DNA of 10,018 nucleotides from Cyclostephanos tholiformis (lineage: Eukaryota; Bacillariophyta; Thalassiosirophyceae; Thalassiosirales; Thalassiosiraceae). Location: the NCBI GenBank assembly GCA_036939975.1, contig JALLPB010001394.1, positions 1-10,018 on the forward strand. Reading direction: 5' to 3'. The notes below the pieces were generated by a model. That model saw nothing but the letters and a program-made list of their open reading frames with translations, was not told the DNA's origin and did not search any database. The translations under genes and the position numbers were made by a program. Below are positions 1 through 7,176 of this stretch, one piece after another. Each line of letters starts with the position of its first letter. Within the stretch, counting starts at the first letter, position 1.

Positions 1-38
1 AGTTTTTTTCTTCCACGCGTCATTCGCAGGGAGCGTGC

Positions 39-68
39 GGAGAGAGAGAGAGAGATAGAGAGAGAGAC
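39..68. repeat. GA dinucleotide microsatellite
   Basis: This is a nearly uninterrupted (GA)n run broken once by a GATA step. It lies in the presumed promoter or leader of the downstream methyltransferase gene. The rest of positions 1-202 shows no convincing gene: the frame open from 73 to 399 has no recognisable protein character and overlaps the real coding frame. Confidence 0.85.
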
Positions 69-202
69 ACGCGTGAATTTTCTTATGGGGGTGATGTGTG
101 TGATGATGTTTTATTCGTCGAGAACGTCGTATTCCCGCCAAAAACCGAGATTTGACGCAGGGTGTAAGAGGGAGGGGCGACCGACGATGCAAATGAATAC
201 GT

Positions 203-1398
203 ATGGTAATGCACGTCCTATTCCTCATGAATTTCCTCGCCGTAGAGATATGCAAGGCGTTCGTTTGCTCGCTTCCCAGGCGGCCAATTGGACGAAATCA
301 TATCTTCAGCCCTACTCCCAAGCTACGCAAATTCATTTCCGTTGGGGACCCATTCAATCATGCAACAACTTATCACTCATGCGATACGAATGCTTGTAGT
401 CTTTCGAGAGTTAATGGAGATGCACTGGGCACAACATCGATCGTCGGTAATTTAGAAATAAATATAGAGGAAGGCAAGGCGAGGCAGATCAGGAAGGAAC
501 GACTGCATCATCATTTACACGAATTGGGCATAGATGCAGTTTTATTGGAAGATGCAGCATTTCGTTCAGTTACAACGACAGGTAAATTCAGATTTTACTA
601 TTTCACTTTCATTTCCTATTTCAATTTGTGATTTTTTTTTCGCCTCGATGTCATTTCTCGCACAAAGACGGATTCGATTCGAGATTCGGGAAGAGCGCGG
701 TTAAGGCTTATCGATCATACATTGACCCCAAGCCCAGAAAACTGGACGCAGTAGCACGAGAGAATGTAGAGGTGTCGTCTAATCGTTATGCTCGACAAAT
801 CGCCTTCCTATCGAAGCGACATAGAAGCCGCGAAGCCGAATGGGTCCGGCATATCGATACGTCGGATAGCCGTCGCACATTTCCTCTGGTTCTAGTCCTT
901 GACAACGTCCGCAGCGCGTCCAATGTTGGGTCAATATTCAGATCGGCGGATGCATGTGGATGCCTCGAAATACTTACAATTGGAATTACCCCTCACCCAA
1001 ATGGTAACGGCGCAGATAAGCTTTCGAAGACAGCACTAGGAGCCGAGCGGATTGTTGCCTCTCGCCATTTCGCAACAGCTGTGCAAGCAATGGAATTCCT
1101 TAGAACTGAAAGACCAAAATTGCAACTGGTTGGGATGGAAACGACAGAATGGAGCAAAAGTTATGCATCCGTCAAATATCCAGGCCCAACGTTAGCGTCT
1201 GGTAATGATGACGACCCTACTTCAGCCCCAGGGGTTGCACTGTTCCTTGGCAACGAGGTCAGTGGAGTAGATACGGAAATACTACCCTTGTTGGATCAAG
1301 TGGTAGAAATTCCAATGTTCGGGAGGAAGAATAGTCTAAATGTTGCCGCATGTGCACCGGTGGTCATGTACGAGATTTTGCGGCAGTGGGGTGTATGA
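203..1398 (+). CDS. SpoU/TrmH-family RNA 2'-O-methyltransferase (two exons, 203-581 and 668-1398)
   Basis: This protein should transfer a methyl group from S-adenosylmethionine to a ribose 2'-OH of tRNA or rRNA. Removing the GT-AG intron 582-667 (phase 1) joins the exons into 369 residues. All three SPOUT motifs are present in exon 2: motif 1 around residues 205-218 (DNVRSASNVGSIFR, with conserved Asn212 and Arg218), motif 2 at 320-327 (LGNEVSGV) and motif 3 at 341-353 (IPMFGRKNSLNVA). These form the trefoil-knot cofactor site in known family members. Residues 88-150 are a charged N-terminal extension of the kind seen in eukaryotic members. Residues 1-20 are hydrophobic and end in Ala-Phe, which could be an organelle-targeting signal. 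The start is uncertain: ATGs at 203, 209 and 227 are all in frame. The exact RNA target cannot be told from the sequence. Confidence 0.88.
582..667 (+). other. spliceosomal intron, 86 nt, phase 1
   Basis: The donor is GTAAAT after ACAG, and the acceptor ends in CACAAAG after a T-rich tract at 632-640. Exon 1 ends on the first base of a codon. Splicing makes GAC (Asp127) and leads directly into GFDSRFGKSAV, so both halves stay in one frame. Without splicing, the exon 1 frame runs into a stop at about 629-631. Confidence 0.85.
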
Positions 1399-1471
1399 AG
1401 GCAAAATCGAACTATGAAAAGCATTCTATTTTAGTATTCATTTCCATTGCATCCCCCTAATTGTTACCTCT

Positions 1472-1497
1472 AAGAATTTCATAAAATGGAAATTCTT
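1472..1497. repeat. 9-bp perfect inverted repeat in the 3' region of the methyltransferase gene
   Basis: AAGAATTTC at 1472-1480 pairs perfectly with GAAATTCTT at 1489-1497 across an 8-nt loop. It lies about 75 bases past the stop codon, so it would fall in the 3' UTR or just beyond it. The stem is AT-rich and weak; a role in 3'-end processing is possible but not shown. Confidence 0.6.
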
Positions 1498-1520
1498 CAT
1501 AACCTACAATTTCGGTAAGC

Positions 1521-1558
1521 GATGATGTTTTGAGGAAAAAAAATGACGATGTTTTGAG
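1521..1558. repeat. direct repeat of a 14-mer
   Basis: GATGATGTTTTGAG at 1521-1534 recurs as GACGATGTTTTGAG at 1545-1558, with one mismatch. It is a small local duplication separated by an A-rich spacer. No function is evident. Confidence 0.6.
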
Positions 1559-1582
1559 TCGATTTATTTTTGCTTCTCGGCA

Positions 1583-1742
1583 GGGGGGGGGGGGGAGCGG
1601 CGCCAGTGAGGAGATTGTTGGAGAGGTCGTTTGCCAACGTTAACTCGAATAGAGGGAGCTATCTCGTTTCGGCGGCCGCGATATGGCAGGGTCAGCGGCC
1701 ATGAAGGTTTCGTTGTGGGAGAAGGTGCGGAATGGCTTTTAA
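1583..1742 (+). other. GC-rich patch, possible orphan exon or promoter of a lost gene
   Basis: The patch opens with a run of 13 Gs (1583-1595) preceded by a good acceptor-like sequence (TTTTTGCTTCTCGGCAG). A matching donor-like GTAAGC lies at 1515-1520. Two frames read like protein. One is open to the TGA at 1702-1704 and carries an Arg-rich stretch (RRLLERSFANVNSNRGSYLV). The other starts at ATG 1683 and gives 19 residues (MAGSAAMKVSLWEKVRNGF) before TAA. Base composition changes abruptly to AT-rich at 1740. I do not recognise a product. It could equally be a promoter or leader, or a fragment cut off by repeat insertion. Confidence 0.3.
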
Positions 1743-2080
1743 CTTTGGTTGATTATCTACCTACCGTCGTAGCTTTCCCATGAAATCTGACAAGTTGCTA
1801 ACAAAAAATTGCTAAGAACTCACTAGCGACCTGCTCACAACTCATTATCACAGCTGTTGTCAGAGTCGTAGTATTCCTTAATCGTGATGCCATTATTTAT
1901 TTGAACATGCTGTTTTCTATTGTCAATGAGGTTGAGGGAATCAGTAGTAACTGAGATGGGGTTGTGGCTCAGCTTGTTGTTGGCTGTACATAAGAGCTGT
2001 GTGAAATTTTCTTATTTTGCATGTTAATAACAAGAAATATCAAATTTGTGTAATTTTGCAAACTTGCACATTAGGTGATA
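1743..2080. other. spacer, no gene seen
   Basis: This is AT-rich sequence with many stops in all frames. I see no coding signature, RNA gene or clear repeat unit in it. Confidence 0.5.
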
Positions 2081-2226
2081 AATTGCAACCTTGCACTTTT
2101 AGTTTATTAATCACAAGCTTGTACCTCATCAAGTTGGAATTCATGTCATACATACTAAGTCCTCAAAATAATACCCTTCTGGTACAAGTTTGGGATTAAT
2201 CACGAAAAAGTGCAAGTTTGCAAATA
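2081..2226. repeat. foldback (MITE-like) imperfect inverted repeat
   Basis: The arm at 2081-2125 is similar to the reverse complement of 2181-2226. Shared blocks include CTTGCACTTTT, ATTAATC and CTTGTACC, with about a 55-nt loop between the arms. The motif GCAAACTTGCAC is also present as a perfect 12-bp inverted pair (2058-2069 and 2210-2221). Further related TTGCAA..TTGCAC copies give about four occurrences in 200 bp, in alternating orientation. The structure resembles a small non-autonomous foldback element. I could not identify target-site duplications. Confidence 0.55.
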
Positions 2227-2241
2227 ATAACTTGCACCTCA

Positions 2242-2258
2242 AAGAAATGACATTTCTT
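2242..2258. repeat. 17-nt near-perfect palindrome
   Basis: AAGAAATG and CATTTCTT flank a single central A, so the 8-bp arms are perfect. It lies just outside the foldback element and may be its hairpin-like edge. Confidence 0.5.
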
Positions 2259-2329
2259 GATACATAAATGACTATGACATAAAGAAAGTAGGAACTGGTA
2301 TGCTTGTGTACTACCATAGTATCCACTCC

Positions 2330-2590
2330 ATGTAAAACAGTGTGCTGTCTTGCTATGAGATGAATCATAGTCCTGAAAGAGGCCATTTCCTTCAGCCTGT
2401 GTAGCTATGTACCTGCATTGCAGTAAAATACTCTAGAGGACATTAGAACTTGATCCAATGGCCCAAAAAAGTATATATGCATGTAGAGGAGCTTAACCTG
2501 ATGGTCATGTTGCTCTAAGGGACCATTGTCTTCTAACATCATCTTGGTGGCCAAAATCGTGGCATAATGCACCTGGCACTCATATAGCAA
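2330..2590 (-). other. coding-like remnant, unrecognised
   Basis: On the minus strand, the frame open from 2590 to 2405 and the one open from 2386 to 2141 are in the same phase. They are interrupted by a stop near 2405. A potential intron (GTTAAG donor following CATCAG, acceptor ...CTACACAG) would join LEDNGPLEQHDHQ to AEGNGLFQDYDSSH. I recognise no family. It may be chance, or an eroded exon pair from a mobile element. Confidence 0.15.
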
Positions 2591-2638
2591 TCTGAGAACT
2601 CACCACATTGCTGCTCTCAGAACTCACCATGATGCTGC
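2591..2638. repeat. tandem duplication of a 24-mer
   Basis: Two adjacent 24-nt units share the core AGAACTCACCA and end in GCTGC; 20 of the 24 positions match. This is a simple local tandem duplication. Confidence 0.7.
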
Positions 2639-3161
2639 ATATGAAGGATCAACTTTTCATCAGCATTGCATTCTCTAATTCATTTTAACACTATACATGG
2701 TGCTGCCCAAGAACATGTCAAAGAACATTGCCATGCATAAGAAAAAGATCGATGCTGACATCCAGATCTGTAGACTAATATCAAAAATTGGTAAATTCAA
2801 ATTTACGGCCAGACCACCTCCATATATTCAAATTACAGGTTAAACTTGCCATGTAATTTTGAATTTATGAGTTATTTGGTCATTTTGTGAAGCTTTTTGA
2901 AGTGCAAATTTAATATGACATAGTTAGATCAGCCCCTAAATTTGAATTTACCACATCTAATATCAAAGTTATGGCCTACCCATATTCGATACTTGATGGC
3001 AAACAGCCCATAATATCAAATATGGCGATAAAAAATGATGTACATTGCTGACATATCTTCATATTTGAAAATTCTAATTGCACGGAATATCAAATATGGC
3101 AATATAAATCAGCAATATATGGCAAATTTATCCCTATATTTGATATTAGATGATGGGACAT

Positions 3162-3208
3162 ACCCATAAATTTGAATATACGGGCCATGTATATTCAAAT
3201 TTATGGGT
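3162..3208. repeat. perfect 20-bp inverted repeat with a 7-nt loop
   Basis: The left arm at 3162-3181 (ACCCATAAATTTGAATATAC) is the exact reverse complement of 3189-3208, around the loop GGGCCAT. It is the longest perfect palindrome I found in the window. The fact that no mismatches have accumulated suggests it is young or maintained compared with its degenerate neighbours. Confidence 0.9.
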
Positions 3209-3218
3209 TCACTGCGAC

Positions 3219-3242
3219 ACCCGTAGAATTGAATTTACGGGT
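3219..3242. repeat. 7-bp inverted repeat ACCCGTA/TACGGGT
   Basis: ACCCGTA at 3219-3225 pairs with TACGGGT at 3236-3242 around a 10-nt loop that carries the same GAATT-type core. It looks like a degenerate relative of the 20-bp palindrome immediately upstream. Confidence 0.6.
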
Positions 3243-3374
3243 CGGCTGGCTCAAGGGGCCTATATTCGATATTTGGCCACAAAATTACCATGTATATTTG
3301 AATATATATATATTCGATATTTTATCTGCAGCTAGTTTTGAATATGCCATAAATTTGAATTTAGCTGTGACTGA

Positions 3375-3834
3375 TCCTACAGACCAGTGGAATCTGATGG
3401 CTTGACCTCGGCCAACCTTACAACCCTCCTCACTTGGCACCAACATTCAAAGGTGGCCAGAATGAACAAGGAGGCAAGTTTGTTGCATGGATCTCACCCT
3501 TTGTTTAAGAGATGGACTGGTGCCAACGAAGAAAAATTGTTGGGGGCACAGTCCAACGCTGCCGAGATGGCCCAGTCACGTGGCCTGTGGTCACCTCGTC
3601 AGAGTGCTGACAAAGAAAGAGTTATTGTTGGCAGCAATGATGATGTCCCAAGACAAGCTCAATCGATTGGCAGCCAAAAGGGAGAAGTTGGTTGTTGAGT
3701 CTGCCCACAATTTTGATGCTTCAATACAGTTGATTGCCAATTTGACAGATAACAATAATGCCAGCGACAAAACAGCAGTTGATGCAACTGAGGATGAAGT
3801 CTTTAGAGTTGTGGGGGATGAGGTGGAAGTTTAG
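3375..3834 (+). pseudogene. remnant of a SAP-like family protein, frameshifted
   Basis: Two overlapping frames appear to hold the pieces of one protein. The first, open from 3375 with no ATG (GTG at 3387 is the first alternative start), begins with LTSANLTTLLTWHQ and KEASLL, then FKRWTGANEEKLL. The second frame, near its 3' end, has RVLTKKELLLAAMMMS, an acidic tail and a TAG at 3832-3834. The same motifs occur in the same order in the intact minus-strand frame at 9296-9901, where they read TVPDLECLLLWYG, WMADDEAHLLSL and RVLFEQQMVAASITMS. I therefore read this as one gene of that family broken by a frameshift between about 3540 and 3600, with its 5' end missing. The first motif resembles a SAP DNA-binding helix pair; this is a weak resemblance only. 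Confidence 0.45.
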
Positions 3835-4473
3835 CAGCATTAATTCATATAATATTAGGACATATTCATAGCAAATTGTGAGTTGACCCACACATCCAAA
3901 AAAATTTCACACTCGTAGTCTGTAGATAACATAGTATCATGGTAGTATCATGAAGAGTTGCAATGCGAATGCCCACAAACCAAGCGCACATATCAACTCT
4001 CTCGATATGGAGGTGAGAACTATGCACTTACTTTTGGAATCATCATGCCAAAGGGGATGGTATGGGCAAAAACCATTGACCAACCACCATTGTGTTCAAA
4101 ATTGAAGGTAGAGTGGTGAAACAAGCATTGAAAAATGGACGGCCAATGTATCGTTATCGTCGTAGTGTATTTAGAAATCTGCGTAAAGTGGAGAAAAAAG
4201 TAAAACCTTGATTAATCTCATACCATTTCCTTAACCTTGATCCAAAACGGTCAATACCCCTCACATAGAAGCATAGATGCTCCTGACATCGGCTAAAAAC
4301 CCATGTATTATGTAGTAGGTAGGCTCTCTCTGCCAAACACCTCATCGCACGGACAGACGGATCCTAGGGCCCCCCCTTCAATTTTAGTGAGGACCCCGCC
4401 GTAATTAACCCCCCCCCAAATCATCCGCGAAGAACACTGAACACAGTGCACATCATAGAAACATCCGACAACC
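3835..4473. other. spacer and SLU7 leader, no gene seen
   Basis: No convincing coding frame is present. An 11-nt tandem duplication (TAGTATCATGG then TAGTATCATGA) lies at 3932-3953. Two C tracts, 7 Cs at 4370-4376 and 9 Cs at 4409-4417, lie in the last 105 bases before the SLU7 start and may be part of its 5' leader or core promoter. I see no TATA-like element at a reliable distance. Confidence 0.5.
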
Positions 4474-6741
4474 ATGGCGTCCGCATCCGAGCGTCGGGCC
4501 CAACGTGAGCTCGCCGAGGCCCGCGCGTCCGGCAACGCCCCCCCGGAGGTCGATGTCAAGACCGGCGCCATGATCAACCCACACAATCCCGAATTCATCA
4601 CCAAAAAACCGTGGTATCTCTCCGAGGGTGGGGCCGGGGGCGGGGACGGTGGTCCGACCTTGGACCATCAGGCCGATCAGCGCAGGGAGGAGGATAAGCG
4701 CACGATAAGCCTCGCGGAGGCGGACGCATTGGTCCTTCGGGAGAGGGAGAGGATCAAAGAGAAACTTCGTAGGCAACGACGGAAGCTGGAGGGGGTGCGA
4801 TCGCGACACGGCGCCGGCGATGATGATGACGACGACGACCTATTCGAGACGGGGATGTGGATCGAGGCTTTGAGGAAGAATAAGAGGCCGTACCTCATCG
4901 CGCAGATCGTGAGGTCATCGATGGACAAGAGGGGCAAGGTTTACGACCTCAAGTACGAGGACGGATACGTGGAGCGCAACGTCCGACCGTGGGGAGGGGG
5001 GGGGAACGACGGCATGGGTAGGCAATCGCGTCCGCATACGAGCGGTGGCTCCAACGCCCTGCCCCGCATGCGCGTCACGCGAACTGGAAGCAGGACCCAA
5101 GCCGTGCTCGCGGGGGGGGGCGCGGGGGCATTCGTTGGGAAGGAGACTTACGATTCCAAGAGGGACGCCTACCACGGTGTCGAGATAGACGGACACACGA
5201 GTAAGATGGAGGAGAAGTACCGCGAACGGGAGGCGTTGCGGAAGGAGCAGAGGCAGAAGGAAAGGGAAAGGGAGCAGCGGGAGAATGCGGAGCAAGAGGA
5301 TAGGCAACGAAAGGAAGAGGAGGAGGCGAGGGCCCGGGGTGACGGGCGGGGGGACGCCGCCGTCGTCGACGGGGGGGCTGACGTCGCTTCCACGCATTCG
5401 GCTGATTCGGATTCAGATTCCGACTCGGATAACGAGGGAGGCGGTGGGAACAACGACGATGGGTTCTCCTCGGATGACGAGATTGTGCAACGCGATGCGG
5501 ACGCGAAACTATTCACCTCGCGACTTGCGAGGCAGGGGGGGGTTGGGGGGGCGCAGATGAAGGTAACGGCGCGAAACCTTCGCATACGCGAGGACACGGC
5601 GAAGTACCTACGCAATCTCGATCCTAACAGCGCGTACTACGATCCGAAGTCTCGTTCCATGCGCGATAATCCGTACGCAACCGGCGATGGAGGGGGGGGC
5701 GACGACGGGAACGCGTCGGCTGTCGCCAGGCAGGCTTTGGCAGCAGAATTGCGGGGCTTCGCTGGCGACAACTTTGCAAGGATAAGCGGCGACGCCGTAG
5801 GACTCGCGGAGACCCAGCTCTTCGTGTGGGATGCCGAGAAGAAGCTTGGGGTGGAGGGGGCGGTGCACGTGCAGGCGGACCCGAGCAGGGCAGAGCTAAT
5901 GAGGAGGAAGGTCGAGTCACGGGGGTTGGACATGAAGAAGAATAAGAGGAAGGCGGTTTTGGACCGTTACGGCGGCGAGGAATACCTCGACGCGTCAGGG
6001 GGTGCAGGGAGATCTTTTCATCTGTTGGATGCCGCCGGGGGCGCTGACGTCGCGCCGAAGGAAACCCCGGAAGAGCGTGCCACCAGGTTCGGCGTATCGC
6101 ACGTTGAGCAAGAATATGGCAGGGATGGTAGACTTGCTTCGACAAACTTGGGGGGGGTGGGCTCTAAACAGAAGAAGCGTGTGCCAATCCCATGCAAATA
6201 TGAGGAGGATGTGCACATCAATGGGCACACTGCCGTTTGGGGTTCGTACTTCCACAGGGGGGCGTTTAGATGGGGTTACTCAGACGATCACTCATTGATA
6301 CGATCGTCGTACGGTACGGGCATAAACGGGAGGATCGCCAACGACGAGTCGAACGAGCTCCAGTACGGCAGCGGTGTTGCTGGTTCCTCCATGTTGGCAT
6401 CTGCGAGGAAAATGCTTGAGGTCATCCCCAAAGCTATTCTGAGTGGCAATGGTAACCAAAGTAAGCCTCACCAACAGTCGAAGCTTTATGGCGAGATAGT
6501 TGACCAGCATAAATTGTTCGAAAGGGAAAAACTACAGGCGGCAGTGGAACGGCAGAAGGCACATGAAGGAGATTTTTCTATGTCAAACGGAGGGAAGAAT
6601 AAGCGAAAGTATAATTCATCGGCTGCCGGGGTGGATGTTACGGAGGAGGATATGGAAGCGTACAGATTACTCAAGGGGAGGGGGGTAGAAGATCCTATGG
6701 CGAACATGGGCGATGAGGAGCTACTAGATTACAAGAAATAA
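4474..6741 (+). CDS. SLU7: pre-mRNA-splicing factor SLU7, zinc-knuckle-less variant
   Basis: SLU7 acts in the nucleus at the second catalytic step of splicing and helps select the 3' splice site. The 755-residue single-exon frame starts at an ATG in a good context (ACCATGG). Family blocks in order are: TGAMINPHNPEFI..KPWYL (30-49); LDHQ and EADALV (63-87); YDSKRDAYHG (226-235); the signature NLRIREDTAKYLRNLDPNSA with YYDPKSRSMRDNPY (368-401); GDNFARISGD..TQLFVWDAEKK (431-457); YGGEEYL (499-505); KYEEDVHINGHTAVWGSY (575-592); and EEDMEAYRL..EDPMA (724-743). Residues 243-290 are a charged, Glu/Arg-rich, probably coiled region, and 310-320 is an Asp-Ser acidic repeat. Basic patches near 488-493, 565-569 and 708-712 could be nuclear localisation signals. 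Two features are odd: the CCHC knuckle is missing, with a Tudor-like segment (about 125-173) in that place, and only one Cys (574) remains in the whole protein. Confidence 0.93.
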   Translation: MASASERRAQRELAEARASGNAPPEVDVKTGAMINPHNPEFITKKPWYLSEGGAGGGDGGPTLDHQADQRREEDKRTISLAEADALVLRERERIKEKLRRQRRKLEGVRSRHGAGDDDDDDDLFETGMWIEALRKNKRPYLIAQIVRSSMDKRGKVYDLKYEDGYVERNVRPWGGGGNDGMGRQSRPHTSGGSNALPRMRVTRTGSRTQAVLAGGGAGAFVGKETYDSKRDAYHGVEIDGHTSKMEEKYREREALRKEQRQKEREREQRENAEQEDRQRKEEEEARARGDGRGDAAVVDGGADVASTHSADSDSDSDSDNEGGGGNNDDGFSSDDEIVQRDADAKLFTSRLARQGGVGGAQMKVTARNLRIREDTAKYLRNLDPNSAYYDPKSRSMRDNPYATGDGGGGDDGNASAVARQALAAELRGFAGDNFARISGDAVGLAETQLFVWDAEKKLGVEGAVHVQADPSRAELMRRKVESRGLDMKKNKRKAVLDRYGGEEYLDASGGAGRSFHLLDAAGGADVAPKETPEERATRFGVSHVEQEYGRDGRLASTNLGGVGSKQKKRVPIPCKYEEDVHINGHTAVWGSYFHRGAFRWGYSDDHSLIRSSYGTGINGRIANDESNELQYGSGVAGSSMLASARKMLEVIPKAILSGNGNQSKPHQQSKLYGEIVDQHKLFEREKLQAAVERQKAHEGDFSMSNGGKNKRKYNSSAAGVDVTEEDMEAYRLLKGRGVEDPMANMGDEELLDYKK
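4846..4992 (+). other. Tudor-like segment where SLU7 normally has its zinc knuckle
   Basis: Residues 125-173 of the SLU7 product include MWIEALRKNKRPYLIAQIV and VYDLKYEDGYVERNVRP. A basic strand, a turn, then Y-D-L-K-Y-E-D-G and a closing V-R-P is the usual outline of Tudor/Agenet-type small barrels. In animal and plant SLU7 the interval between the EADALV block and the YD.KRD block carries a CX2CX4HX4C knuckle. I found no such Cys/His spacing in any plus-strand frame between 4790 and 5160. The Tudor assignment is by pattern only. Confidence 0.45.
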
Positions 6742-7159
6742 ATTAACTTTCCCGATTCATAAATGGTAATTTGGGGTAAACTCCAGCATCGTAAGCCCAT
6801 CTAGGTACCACCATCGGCCGGAGTTTAGGCACCAACTAATGTGCGAGGATGTGACAGCTAAATCATTCAACTGTGCTTTCCCGCCAACCCCTGCCTATGG
6901 CCTATGCTGTTTTTTGGTTTCTGTGCCCCCCCCCCAAAACCAGAATTCGATATAGCAGAAAAAAAACCATAACTTCCTGAAAAATACACATATCTTAAAT
7001 ATTATTATATCTGCAGATAGAGCTTGAGAGGAGCTTTTCAGCAGTATTGTAGTTTTCTTAAGTAAATTTTAAACATAGCATAACAAAAAATAAGGTGAAA
7101 GCTACTTGGGCCATCCCACCTCCAAAAAAAGACTGACAGACTGATGATCATTCTTGAGG
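6742..7159. other. SLU7 downstream region, no gene seen
   Basis: This AT-rich stretch follows the SLU7 stop. It contains a run of 10 Cs at 6926-6935 and several A runs. No coding frame, RNA gene or clear polyadenylation element can be supported. Confidence 0.5.
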
Positions 7160-7176
7160 TCATTTGGCCTCAAGAA
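7151..7176. repeat. 9-bp perfect inverted repeat at the end of the transposase relic
   Basis: TTCTTGAGG at 7151-7159 pairs with CCTCAAGAA at 7168-7176 across 8 nt; a T-G, a C-G and an A-T pair can extend the stem inward. It covers the last codons and stop of the minus-strand Cys-rich frame. It might be a subterminal repeat of the element, but I did not find a matching copy at the other end. Confidence 0.5.

Larger units (their letters stand above)
2785..3365. repeat. AT-rich palindromic repeat field
   Basis: About ten copies of a TTTGAAT/ATTCAAA core occur here in both orientations, starting near 2795, 2827, 2859, 2940, 3171, 3193, 3230, 3298, 3338 and 3354. Many lie inside short palindromes, for example GTAAATT-CA-AATTTAC at 2791-2806. 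A second unit, AATATCAAATATGGC, occurs identically at 3012-3026 and 3086-3100, with an inverted relative at 3136-3147. A third core, TATTCGATA, occurs three times. Spacing is irregular, so this is not a simple tandem satellite; nested foldback or MITE copies would fit. No gene is visible here. Confidence 0.7.

Noticed and set aside
73..399. 108-codon plus-strand frame at the left end
   Set aside because: It overlaps exon 1 of the methyltransferase in another frame, has no recognisable motif and begins inside low-complexity sequence.
2785..3365. CRISPR-like array in the palindromic repeat field
   Set aside because: Repeats vary in length and orientation, spacing is irregular, spacers are not unique, and the context is eukaryotic with no cas-like gene.
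4790..5160. Hidden zinc knuckle of SLU7 in another frame or a retained intron
   Set aside because: The only pair of TGY codons at CX2C spacing (near 5060 and 5069) is not followed by His or Cys at the required distances, and the main frame is open throughout without need for splicing.
4915..5397. 160-codon minus-strand frame rich in Leu and Pro
   Set aside because: It is the antisense of the SLU7 Lys/Arg/Glu-rich region; the composition is a mirror of the codons on the other strand.
5624..6145. 173-codon minus-strand frame inside SLU7
   Set aside because: It is low in complexity (Arg, Pro, Ser) and antisense to a well-conserved SLU7 region.
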